Source of the DNA: Thalassorhabdomicrobium marinisediminis
GTDB lineage: Bacteria > Pseudomonadota > Alphaproteobacteria > Rhodobacterales > Rhodobacteraceae
Direction of reading: 5' to 3'
Length of the DNA: 64,000 bases
NCBI RefSeq assembly: GCF_003072065.1
Contig: NZ_QCYG01000003.1
Span: 336,908-400,907 of the forward strand
Positions 45,229 through 53,321 of the stretch are shown in pieces. Every line of letters begins with the position of its first letter. Position 1 is the stretch's first letter. The notes below the pieces were generated by a model. It was not told the origin of the DNA, made no database searches, and saw only the letters and a program-made list of their open reading frames with translations. Made by a program: the position numbers and the translations under genes.

Positions 45229-45412
45229 TGAAGACTCCGTACTGGTGCTGGGCTGAAGTCCGGTCGGAAATCAGCCAGTACTGAATGATGCCAAGTCACA
45301 TTATCGGCAATGGACTCATATTGTTCAACTCTTTGGTAAAAATGAAAAACCGGATTCGTTTTTTAGAGCTGGCCAGCGCTATCGGCATTGCACGGGAGGC
45401 TGTTCAATTCGA

Positions 45413-46117
45413 TCACCCCTCTGCCGCCCGAATGATCCTCACGATCTCGCTATAGCCCCGCGCCTTGGCGTGTTGCAGGGGCGTGACGCCATCGCGGTCG
45501 GGGATTGTTAAGTCGGCTCCGGCGTCGGCCAGAGCACTCACGGTAGCTTGATAATCCGTCTCGCCATTGCCGAGGACCACGGCTTCCATCAGGGCAGTCC
45601 AGCCCAGATTGTTGACATGATCGAGCGGTGCGCCTCCGGCGATCAGGCGGCGAACGACCTCGTGGTGGCCCAGATGCGCGGCGGCGATCAGTGCTGTGCC
45701 GTCATAGACGCTGGTGATCAGGTCAGGCCGATTGCCGAGTTCCATCGCCAGCGACACCAATTCGGGATCGTCGGCGACAGCGGCGATGGTCAGCACGTCA
45801 TAGATACAATTTTCCAGCGCATTCATGTCGGCCCCGAGGATCGGGATACGCAGCCCATTGCCCAAATGCCGGGTAAGCCCCAGACTCTCGCGCTGCCGTG
45901 CTGGCGGGCCGCGGAGCAGGTTGTGCAACTCGTTGAGGGTCAACAGCCGCACACCGCATGTCCCTATGATGTTGAATGTCACGGCGTTCCGCTGATCGGT
46001 CTTCTGGATATTCTCCAGAGACGATCCCAATGCGTCGAGCAACTGTGCGTAGAATCGGATCGCTGTCACTTCCGGCATCATCTGGACCGAGAGGACCGGG
46101 AGAATGTACCGGTCCAT
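45413..46117 (-). CDS. Chimeric ORF: TniB C-terminal part fused to ankyrin repeats
   Basis: Residues 1-95 are TniB-like: PVLSVQMMPEVTAIRFYAQL, VRLLTLNELHNLLRG (Walker B-like ELH) and LTRHLGNGLRIPILG. At about 45832 the homology breaks off. From there, three ankyrin repeats follow in frame (DGTALIAAAHLGHHEVVRRL, GWTALMEAVVLGNGE, DGVTPLQHAKARGYSEIVR). Whether the fusion is expressed is unknown, since the upstream tniB part carries a stop. The ankyrin part probably came from an independent gene that lost its own start. Confidence 0.7.
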   Translation of the reverse strand: MDRYILPVLSVQMMPEVTAIRFYAQLLDALGSSLENIQKTDQRNAVTFNIIGTCGVRLLTLNELHNLLRGPPARQRESLGLTRHLGNGLRIPILGADMNALENCIYDVLTIAAVADDPELVSLAMELGNRPDLITSVYDGTALIAAAHLGHHEVVRRLIAGGAPLDHVNNLGWTALMEAVVLGNGETDYQATVSALADAGADLTIPDRDGVTPLQHAKARGYSEIVRIIRAAEG

Positions 46118-46356
46118 TTCTTCCGAACAACGCCGGGGGTGCTGGCGCTGGAATCTCTCGGCGAAAGTCGATCTACTATTGTTGCTCGACCCGACGATCA
46201 GAATGTTCTGCTGCTGAGCACGGCCGGGCTATGTCGCGCGTTTGAGAGCATCCTGTGCCAGAGAATAGCCGATCCAGCGGTCGGTCACGAGGTATTTGAG
46301 CCGCTTGGCAACTGACGTTTCCGCGATACGTTGGGCTTCGGGTCGAAGATGCCCCA
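45832..46356 (-). pseudogene. tniB: tniB transposition ATPase, disabled
   Basis: From an ATG at 46356 the minus strand reads MGHLRPEAQRIAETSVAKRL, continues with RWIGYSLAQDALKR, then meets TAG. After the stop it resumes as ILIVGSSNNSRSTFAERF, where the Walker A Lys appears as Arg. It then runs into the chimeric ORF at 46117. TniB is the AAA+ partner of the TniA transposase in Tn5053/Tn402-type elements. A stop, a damaged P-loop and loss of its 3' end make it non-functional. Confidence 0.65.
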
Positions 46357-46362
46357 TGGTCG

Positions 46363-46910
46363 CTACCACTCTTCGATGTCCGCGAATGGTCGCGGCGGAC
46401 CCTTGGAGTTGACTCGCGCGAGGGCGGCCGGGTCCGTCCCCGGCGATTTGGCCGCCGGTGAAGTCTGTCGATTCGGCGCCGGTCGCGAACGCCCGCGGTG
46501 GGCGCTTTGCGATCGCTGAGCGGCGGTGTGCTCGATTTTCTGCATTTCCTCGGAGACGAAATTGGCGCCCTCATCATCACGCACTGCATTGCATTCCTGC
46601 GCCCGCTTCCGCGCCGCCCAATGTTCCCGGAGCGTCGTCGACGGTCGCGAGAGCGTGCGATACGGCACTCTGAGCCAAGAGCCATCGAAAGGGTCGAGAA
46701 CGTAAAGGCGCGAGAGATCGCGTGGATCGCGACGCAGGATCAAAAACCCCTCCCCTGTTCGGGCGTCGCGCGAGACTATCCACGGCTTCAGGGCGTTCGA
46801 GAAATAGCGGATGTGAACCACGGCTAATCCATCGCGCTGCAAGGTACGGCGCAGGACATGTTTGACGGGCTCACGAGGCTCGACGATCTGAACAGCACGG
46901 GGGCAAATCA
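46363..46910 (-). pseudogene. tniA: tniA transposase C-terminal fragment
   Basis: The minus strand encodes the C-terminal, Mu-transposase-C-like region of TniA: VVHIRYFSNALKPWIV, FLILRRDPRDLSRLYVLDPF, GSWLRVPYRTLSRPSTTLRE and a basic tail ending at 46363. The catalytic core is absent. The stop lies seven bases before the tniB ATG, keeping the native tniA-tniB order. The remnant marks an old Tn5053/Tn402-family insertion. Confidence 0.7.
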
Positions 46911-47052
46911 GGGCTTCTCAATCTGGAATAATGGATCTTTTACAAAGCGAAACAAGTTGCCTCAAAATGGCCCCAGTCGACACAAAATACCACCACAATG
47001 AAAGATGATAAGCGTAGGTGCGATGGACTTGGCTCGGCACGAGAGAGAAACT

Positions 47053-47472
47053 ATGCGACGGAATGGGGGGATTTACAAGGTGACACGAGCCTGGCGCGCC
47101 TTCAGGAAAGACGATGCAGGCAGTGCGACAATTGAGTCGGTGCTCTGGCTTCCGCTTTTTGTGATGTTTTTCGTGCTGATTGCAGACGTCTCGTTCGTTT
47201 TCCACCGGCAGACCCATATCTTGACTGTCCTTCAGGATGGCAACCGCGCCCTCTCTGTCGGCCGCCTCGCCTCGGTGGATGAGCTTAAAGACTTCGTGCG
47301 AGAGCGTATTTCCTACCTGAGCGACAACACCGCGATTGACAGTGTCATATCAAGCGGGGTTGTGACCACCCAGGTTCAAGTGCCCGTTCATGACCTTGTT
47401 GCGGTCGGAATGTTTGATTTTCTGGCCAACTACAACATCAATGTCGGCAGTCAACAATTCATTGAGTATTGA
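47053..47472 (+). CDS. tadE: TadE-like pilus-assembly protein
   Basis: The ATG at 47053 has GAGAGAG just ahead and gives a 139-residue protein with the TadE signature: FRKDDAGSATIESVLWLPLF, a Gly-Ser-Ala-Thr-Ile-Glu motif entering the single membrane helix, then an exported C-terminal domain. TadE is a minor pseudopilin of the tight-adherence (Flp) system. Only the TadG-like gene accompanies it here; no tad ATPase or flp gene is in the window. Confidence 0.8.
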   Translation: MRRNGGIYKVTRAWRAFRKDDAGSATIESVLWLPLFVMFFVLIADVSFVFHRQTHILTVLQDGNRALSVGRLASVDELKDFVRERISYLSDNTAIDSVISSGVVTTQVQVPVHDLVAVGMFDFLANYNINVGSQQFIEY

Positions 47473-47483
47473 AGGGTCCGGAT

Positions 47484-48800
47484 ATGTCGCATGAACGTCG
47501 CACCGGAATCGCCGCCCGGGTCCTGGGTTTTCGCCAGCAAGAAGATGGCGCCATGACTGTGCTCGGTTTGTTCATTTTCATGGTTTCAGCGATTTTGGGC
47601 GGTTTGGCCGTCGATGTCACACACCTGATTTCCCAACGCACCAAATTGCAGGTCACTGCTGATCTGGCTGCCCACGCCGCGCTCTATGTTCGGGATTCCG
47701 AAAGCGAGGGCGCCGCAAGGGATGCAGCCCTGCAAGTCGTCGCCAACAGCATGCCTGCTTCGGAATACGGCGACGTGCTTGCCGATGCTGATATTCTCTT
47801 CGGTTTCTATGACCGCGACACGGAAATGTTCAAAGTGGACAATTCCAGCCGCAGTGGCGTTTTGGTGACCCTGAAACGCCATGCTGTCAACGGTAATTCG
47901 ATTCCGAGCTTCCTGCTCCAGTTTATTGGAATTGACACTTGGGACGTCACCGCTCAGGCTGTATTTACCACCTTCCGCCCTGCGTGCCTCCGTGAAGGCT
48001 TCGTGGCCGAGGGTGTCGTCGACATGCAGTCCAACAACGGGTTTTCGAACGGATTCTGCATCCATTCAAACACCCACGTGTCCCTGAACAACAATAACAC
48101 GTTCGAAGCTGGGACCGTGGTCTCGATGCCAGACCTCGATGATCTGGATATGCCAAACAACGGATTTGAGAAGAACGAAGGCTTGGAAACAGCGCTGCGT
48201 GAAGGCCGGATGCACATTCGGGTTCTGAACCAGGTTGACGAAATCTACGACGGACTTCTCACCTATGGATCAAGACATATGCCGGCATATATCGATGACA
48301 GCCGAATTTATCGACCAAGCGGAAAGAAGTTCTCGCCATCAGACTTTGCTCCGGGCACGATCAACTACCTTGGTTGCAATAACAAGATCACTCTTCAATC
48401 AGGAACTTACCGCGAGATTGTTATCGTGGCGACGTGCAAAGTCTCTTTCGGGTCCGGTGTTATTCTCGAAGATGTCACGATACTTACCACCTCCACTGAC
48501 GCCAAATCCATTACGTCGTCATCCGGGCTGCAGGTCGGGCGCAACGACAATTGCGCCGTAGGCGGTGGCGCACAAGTGATTACCTATGGCGGTATGGATT
48601 TCCCTGCCAATTTAAACATGTACGGCGGGCAGCTCATTGCACTCGGCGATATAAACTTTGCTGCGAATGCAAACGGAATTCAGGGCGCTTCCATGATTGC
48701 TCGTGGAACGATCGATGGCACGTCCAGAATGAACATGGCCTTCTGCGGGTCTGGTATGGAAAACAATTTCGAAGCCAATTATTTCCGAATGGCATTGTAA
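47484..48800 (+). CDS. tadG: TadG-like / Flp-system von Willebrand-less protein
   Basis: The ATG at 47484 (AAGGG upstream) gives 438 residues. RQQEDGAMTVLGLFIFMVSAILGGLAVDV is the TadG N-terminal membrane segment, followed by KLQVTADLAAHAALYV. The remaining 370 residues form a beta-rich exported domain with repeated Asn/Gly strands (QSNNGFSNGFCIH, NNNNTFEAG) and some Cys residues, but no MIDAS-type vWA motif. It starts 12 bp after the TadE stop and both genes must be one unit. Confidence 0.78.
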   Translation: MSHERRTGIAARVLGFRQQEDGAMTVLGLFIFMVSAILGGLAVDVTHLISQRTKLQVTADLAAHAALYVRDSESEGAARDAALQVVANSMPASEYGDVLADADILFGFYDRDTEMFKVDNSSRSGVLVTLKRHAVNGNSIPSFLLQFIGIDTWDVTAQAVFTTFRPACLREGFVAEGVVDMQSNNGFSNGFCIHSNTHVSLNNNNTFEAGTVVSMPDLDDLDMPNNGFEKNEGLETALREGRMHIRVLNQVDEIYDGLLTYGSRHMPAYIDDSRIYRPSGKKFSPSDFAPGTINYLGCNNKITLQSGTYREIVIVATCKVSFGSGVILEDVTILTTSTDAKSITSSSGLQVGRNDNCAVGGGAQVITYGGMDFPANLNMYGGQLIALGDINFAANANGIQGASMIARGTIDGTSRMNMAFCGSGMENNFEANYFRMAL

Positions 48801-49035
48801 ACACAAAATTGAGTGACGGGACTACCGATGGGCCGACGCCTACTGAGTGCCGAGCTTCGGGTTTGGGCAATGAGGAATTGCTCCTATGATGTCGATAGAG
48901 CCGCCGGAACAGGTTTGTTTCATTGCGAAGTTGATCGGTTGTATCAGAGACAGAGCCATTGACACCCTTCTGCCATGGCAACCGCGGAAATTGCTGCGTG
49001 GCAAACCTGAGCTCAGCCGACAATCGACGCCGGAC

Positions 49036-49893
49036 CTATTGACGCGCGGCGTGGCGGATCAGTCCATAAAGATTATGATGCCGTCCCAGCAGGCGCGCAC
49101 CTTCGACGGACAAATGCCCTGTATCTCGAAAGAGAAAGGTCTCACCGATGCGGGTGTCGCATACCGTGTCGTTGCAAATCAAAGGCTCCAAAGAGACGAC
49201 AGGCACCTCAGCGCTCAGGTCCTCAAGAAAGTCAAGAACCATGCGGCTGAGCCGATGAATCTCGGTCACCGGGAAATCGCATGCCCCGGGGGACTGGTCA
49301 CGCAATGCCGCCTGAACCAGACATTGGCCAATATCCTCTCCGGTGACCGGCGGGGGCGAGACCACGACGAACTGCTTGCCCATGGCACGCACCCTTTCGG
49401 CCGTATTGCGCATGGCGTCGGCCACGAGGTCGGGGCGCGGTGCTTGCGCCACTGTTCCGTCCCGCAGATAGACGTCATTGAAGATCAATCCCAAAGGCGA
49501 TGAGACCACGACAGTCTGGATCGACGGCTGGGTTGCCAACCAGTCCAGAACCTGATCATTGAACGCAACGCAGCGCTCTGCCCAGGTGGCCGGATACTCC
49601 GACGTTACGACCGAGACACCGATTGCAGGGATGCAGACCGATTTTGTCATCTGGATCAATCCGCCGTCGACCTCGTGCATCAGTGCGGGAACGAGATGCA
49701 TGGCGAAACTGTCACCCCAGATGAGCACGGCGGGGGTGTCCGATGTGCGACACGCCGGATCAAGCGTGAAGCGCCCTTCGCAGACCTCCGACAGGCCAAA
49801 ATTGGTTGCTACCTTTGCCTCAATCTCGGCCGGGGTCAGGGCGTCGGTTTCGGGGACCGGCAAGCGGCGGACTATTTCGGCCGTGCTGGGCAA
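49036..49893 (-). CDS. Orphan SGNH-hydrolase domain (acyltransferase C-terminal type), 5' truncated?
   Basis: The 285-residue product has the SGNH block PAVLIWGDSFAMHLVPAL with the nucleophile Ser, and a C-terminal DTGHLSVEGARLL with the catalytic Asp-x-x-His. This domain usually forms the C-terminus of membrane O-acyltransferases (OafA/PatA type). The acyltransferase membrane half is absent, and the frame is closed by a stop just upstream. TTG at 49893 is the only plausible start in view, so it may be a truncated gene or a stand-alone esterase. Confidence 0.65.
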   Translation of the reverse strand: MPSTAEIVRRLPVPETDALTPAEIEAKVATNFGLSEVCEGRFTLDPACRTSDTPAVLIWGDSFAMHLVPALMHEVDGGLIQMTKSVCIPAIGVSVVTSEYPATWAERCVAFNDQVLDWLATQPSIQTVVVSSPLGLIFNDVYLRDGTVAQAPRPDLVADAMRNTAERVRAMGKQFVVVSPPPVTGEDIGQCLVQAALRDQSPGACDFPVTEIHRLSRMVLDFLEDLSAEVPVVSLEPLICNDTVCDTRIGETFLFRDTGHLSVEGARLLGRHHNLYGLIRHAARQ

Positions 49894-50088
49894 GGCGATC
49901 GCCGCAATGCGAAGTTCAAACCATCATAACTTCGCCCCCCGTCAGAACACGTCAAGTTCGACCCTAAAGGCAAATATGAATTTTTTTCTTATTTAATATC
50001 AATGATGTAGAAGGCGCAACAGCCTGTAAAATCTTGGATGACTGGCTTGGTCGCCCTGCCCCTCAGAACCCCGCCTCTGCCTTCCGGA

Positions 50089-50262
50089 TCACGACGATTT
50101 TGTCTGGTCAGCCCAGGCGGCCAGTATTCTGCGGATCATCTCAGGCCGTGTGGGCAAATCTGCTTCATTGCGGCGGGCGTCATCCAACATATCGATCATC
50201 TCACGGGGCATGCGCACCATTACGGCCTCAGAGTCCACTTTGGGTCTGCCAATCTTTTTCAC
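50089..50262 (-). CDS. Ribbon-helix-helix DNA-binding protein
   Basis: A GTG at 50262 with AAGGGG six bases upstream gives 57 residues: KKIGRPKVDSEAVMVRMP forms the strand, and then come two helices, EMIDMLDDARR and TRPEMIRRILAAW. This is a CopG/Arc-type regulator or antitoxin. It is divergent from the gene at 50370, with AT-rich promoter-like DNA (ttgactac...tataatcatt) between them, and probably regulates that pair. No toxin is recognisable. Confidence 0.7.
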   Translation of the reverse strand: MKKIGRPKVDSEAVMVRMPREMIDMLDDARRNEADLPTRPEMIRRILAAWADQTKSS

Positions 50263-50369
50263 GATCGCCCCTTGACTACTTGATATCATATAATCATTAT
50301 AGAACGGACAGAGCAAGGGTTGCACCCCTCGCCCTGCCCTAACCACAGCGATCTGCAAAGGAGATCCCT

Positions 50370-50825
50370 ATGACTACCGGTTCCAATATCACGGTGTTGC
50401 CGACGGCTCAAACGCGTTCGGCCCGATACGCCAAATCCCTCCCCGGCCAGCTCAACGCCATTCTGCGCACGATCGAAGCCGCCATCGCCGATCCTTCGTT
50501 TTGTGCCTGGTCTCAGCTTCGGGAAACGCTTGACGAATTCCACCAGACCGCCTCGGCGCAGGATCACTTTTCCGGTGAGCTGGCTTATGCCCTGCTTCAA
50601 TTGCTCAAGACGGGTGACGCGCGACGGGACCATCATCAGTCCGTCGCAGACACCATTCTGGACATGGCGAGTTGGAGCGAGCCTCGGTTTCCAGAGTTTT
50701 TGGAATGGGAGACACGCGCCGAGCAGTTCGGCCGGACGTCTGAGCTGATGTATCTGCTCCTCGGCGATACCGCGCGGTTCAGCCCCGACGGATGCTCGAA
50801 CGTGGCAGACGCACGGGCGCACTGA
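50370..50825 (+). CDS. Unknown helical protein, accessory cassette gene 1
   Basis: The 151-residue product is predicted mostly helical (LNAILRTIEAAIADPSFCAW, GELAYALLQLLKTGDARRDH). A clear AAGGAGATC lies before the ATG. I recognise no family. It starts the row of plus-strand genes running to 53295 and is likely controlled by the divergent ribbon-helix-helix protein. Confidence 0.6.
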   Translation: MTTGSNITVLPTAQTRSARYAKSLPGQLNAILRTIEAAIADPSFCAWSQLRETLDEFHQTASAQDHFSGELAYALLQLLKTGDARRDHHQSVADTILDMASWSEPRFPEFLEWETRAEQFGRTSELMYLLLGDTARFSPDGCSNVADARAH

Positions 50826-50924
50826 CCGCGCGATCAAGCCTGCTCTTCTGGTTCTCTGTCGCGGGGTTGCTTTATCTCGCCGCCCCGTGACGTCTGACGC
50901 ATCCCATTGTCTTTGGAGGTCTTC

Positions 50925-51371
50925 ATGACCCATGCCCCCGCGCCTGCGCGCGCCACCGCCTTTGCCCACGTCCTCACCGCGCTGGATTTTGCCCTTCAGG
51001 CGCAAGCGCCTTTGTTCTACCTGACACCGCCTGATGCGCCGCCCGTCTTGTCGGACGAAAGCCTGCTCATCTGGATGCTCGCGGAGCAGCAGGCGTCCCG
51101 TTTTGCCCAATCTCACGTCGGGCAGTCTGCAGATGAGTTTACAGATCCCCGCGCCCAGATGGCGCACCTGATCTTCACGGTGCTCGATTGGGACACTTGC
51201 ACGGTCGACACCATGCTTGAGGTGTTTGGCGCCGCCTGCCGCACGGCTTACGCTGTGCCCGACGGCACGCTGTGCCGCAGCCAGATGATGGAGGCCCTCA
51301 CCCTGCTCGACACTTTGCTCGAGATCCAGGCCCATCGCTTCGGGGTGCCGCCCGCCAAACCGCTTCACTGA
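50925..51371 (+). CDS. Unknown helical protein, accessory cassette gene 2
   Basis: With GGAGGT four bases ahead, the ATG at 50925 gives 148 residues, starting THAPAPARATAFAHVLTALD. It is a soluble helical protein of similar size and character to the preceding gene product; both end in short hydrophilic tails. No family is recognised. Genes 50370, 50925, 51435 and 52561 are consecutive with gaps of 52-99 bp and AGGA-type sites, so they look like a mobile cassette. Confidence 0.6.
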   Translation: MTHAPAPARATAFAHVLTALDFALQAQAPLFYLTPPDAPPVLSDESLLIWMLAEQQASRFAQSHVGQSADEFTDPRAQMAHLIFTVLDWDTCTVDTMLEVFGAACRTAYAVPDGTLCRSQMMEALTLLDTLLEIQAHRFGVPPAKPLH

Positions 51372-51434
51372 ACTGACCTTGTGACCGGCAGCGTCGGTCA
51401 CCTCTTTCTTTCCAATCTTCCAAAGGAACATATC

Positions 51435-52508
51435 ATGTCTTCATCCCCTCGCAGCCGCGGGCCCAAGAGTCCTGCCCGCCCCTCGCCTTTGCGCAACCCA
51501 CGCCGCAGGACCGCCCGCTGCCTTAAACGCCGCAGTCGTCGTGCCGCGGATCGGCGCCTCCAGCAATCGCCCCGGTCGAAGATGCCAGCGACGTGGACCG
51601 CTCTTGCAAAGCAGAAGGGTTACAAGCTGCTGGGTCGAGGCGCACGCAAATCGGACGTGGCCCTGCACTGCCCTCGGTGTACGCAGACCTTCCAGGTCCG
51701 CAGTTCGGTCCTCGTCAACAATGCCCCCGAATGCAAACATTGTCTCTGGCAGCGTCGCTTCGCAGACGCCATGGCGACCGATGCAACCATTCTGGCGCCG
51801 GACCCGGACAACCACAAACTTGTGCACCTGCAGCTGCCTTGTGGTCATTTCACCTGCCGCCAATACAGCCGGCTGACGACGGCCGCGCGCGGCGGTCACC
51901 GCCTTGGCTGTGAGGAGTGCCGCGAAGAGACCTACCGCGCGCAAGCCAGGGCCATCGGCTGGACCCTGGTCGGACTTGCGACGGACAAGACGGGGGGCTA
52001 CCGCCGCTACGCGCATTCCTGCGGCCACCAGCAGGATGTGGCCATCGTCAACGTCGACAAGAACCAGCTCGATTGTGCCGGGTGCGGCGAAAGCTGGGTT
52101 TCGAAACCCTCACAGATCTATCTCTTCCGGATCGAACTGGTGGATCGGCCCGTGCTCAAGCTCGGCCACAGCTCCGATCCCGAGCGGCGGCTGTTCCAGC
52201 AGTTGGGGCCCGCCGCGCGCGACACCGGCGAGGTCCTGCGGGCCATCGATATGGAAACCGGGCATGCCGCCTTGGTTGCGGAGAAGCGCGCGCACCGCAC
52301 GATGCGCACAGAGCACCCGGAGTGGGTCGTGCCGCGCGAGGAGTTCGCGGGTCAGATCAACACCAAGTCGGAAATCTACGAGATCGGGGCCTTGGAGTTC
52401 CTTCTGTCTCTCATGGACGAGATCGAAGCTGAAGCGAGAGATGATAAGGCATCGGCGTCCGATCCTGTTGAACCGGACCCTGAAGAACCGGACCCCGAGC
52501 CAGAATGA
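51435..52508 (+). CDS. Zinc-ribbon protein with C-terminal GIY-YIG-like nuclease domain
   Basis: The 357-residue protein begins with a very basic Arg/Pro/Ser tail (about 1-45). Then come two or three zinc-ribbon units (CPRCTQTF, CKHC, LPCGHFTC, CEEC, HSCGH, CAGCG). From about residue 225, SQIYLFRI, KLGHSSDPERRL and GHAALVAEKRAHRTMR match a T5orf172/MUG113-type GIY-YIG endonuclease, including the Arg and the Glu. The tail is acidic and Pro-rich. This layout suits a DNA-targeted homing or defence nuclease. AAAGGA lies before the ATG. Confidence 0.72.
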   Translation: MSSSPRSRGPKSPARPSPLRNPRRRTARCLKRRSRRAADRRLQQSPRSKMPATWTALAKQKGYKLLGRGARKSDVALHCPRCTQTFQVRSSVLVNNAPECKHCLWQRRFADAMATDATILAPDPDNHKLVHLQLPCGHFTCRQYSRLTTAARGGHRLGCEECREETYRAQARAIGWTLVGLATDKTGGYRRYAHSCGHQQDVAIVNVDKNQLDCAGCGESWVSKPSQIYLFRIELVDRPVLKLGHSSDPERRLFQQLGPAARDTGEVLRAIDMETGHAALVAEKRAHRTMRTEHPEWVVPREEFAGQINTKSEIYEIGALEFLLSLMDEIEAEARDDKASASDPVEPDPEEPDPEPE

Positions 52509-52560
52509 TCGCATCGGCCCCCGTGCCCCACACCGATCCCTTGCTCTGAATGGAATGCTC

Positions 52561-53295
52561 ATGACGTCTTCAAACCAACCGGCCTCGTCCACCGGGTCCG
52601 ATCCTTTCCTCGCAGACGTCCTGCGGCGCGTGATCGCCCGGGCCATCCCGGGCGGGGTCTGCCCGGCACCGAAGGAGTTGGAACCACAGCCCCACCCACC
52701 ATCCGACACGGGCACCTCTCCAACGGCAGGAATGCCTGCGCCCGCCACTGGGATGGGTGGCATGCCTGCCGCCACCACTGGGGCGTCCAAGGGCACGGAT
52801 CTGAGCAGCCTCGACCGGCAGGGTCGGACACCCTTTGGTCCTGATCCTGCCGAGCTGCCCCTCCCCTCATTGCTGACAGCGATCGAGGTGATGCAGGCCT
52901 TCCCATCACCGGAGGCGATCGCGGCACTGGCCGCACCCGGGGCAGTCCATGCACTGATCATCCCGGAGCCGCAGCGGTTGGAGCGGATCTCGGAGACGTT
53001 CATCGATCTGACCGAGGCGCTGCACGCCCTCCCCGCGCTCGCCGAGGCGGGCATCGACGACCTGCGGGTGATCAGTTCCTCTCCGCCCAGAGGTCGCGCC
53101 AGATCTGCCGCCGAGCAGAAGCGGAGCTTTGAGACAGAGGTCAGTCAAGCAATCGCCGACGGAGACAGCGCGCTGCTGCTCTGCGACAGCGCCCAGGCGA
53201 TCCCGGACATCGCGCGCGCAGTGTTGACAGGTTCGTTTACGCTGAGAGACCTACGTGGCGCGCAATCACACTTTGCGTTGGGGCGTATGGCTTAG
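52561..53295 (+). CDS. Unknown Pro/Ala-rich protein, possibly N-terminal half of a larger ATPase-type gene
   Basis: The ATG at 52561 gives 244 residues; the frame is open upstream without a family match. Residues 1-95 are Pro/Thr/Gly-rich and disordered (GMPAPATGMGGMPAATTG). Residues 100-244 are folded (LLTAIEVMQAFPSPEAIAAL, VHALIIPEPQRLERISE, LLLCDSAQAIPDIARAVL). The end is abrupt, 26 bp before the convergent aldolase gene. I cannot name a family; truncation of a longer plasmid-borne gene is possible. Confidence 0.5.
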   Translation: MTSSNQPASSTGSDPFLADVLRRVIARAIPGGVCPAPKELEPQPHPPSDTGTSPTAGMPAPATGMGGMPAATTGASKGTDLSSLDRQGRTPFGPDPAELPLPSLLTAIEVMQAFPSPEAIAALAAPGAVHALIIPEPQRLERISETFIDLTEALHALPALAEAGIDDLRVISSSPPRGRARSAAEQKRSFETEVSQAIADGDSALLLCDSAQAIPDIARAVLTGSFTLRDLRGAQSHFALGRMA

Positions 53296-53321
53296 GACGC
53301 CAGAAGGATGCTGCTGGCCCG

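Noticed and set aside
48050..48120. Asn-rich repeat in the TadG-like gene as a possible CRISPR-like or tandem repeat
   Set aside because: The DNA is not periodic; it is only Asn/Gly-rich coding sequence.
50286..51431. 381-codon minus-strand frame over the accessory cassette
   Set aside because: Runs opposite three plus-strand genes with good ribosome sites; composition is typical of an antisense frame.
52110..53054. 314-codon minus-strand frame opposite the GIY-YIG-like and Pro-rich genes
   Set aside because: Shadow frame; no domain and it overlaps two better-supported genes.
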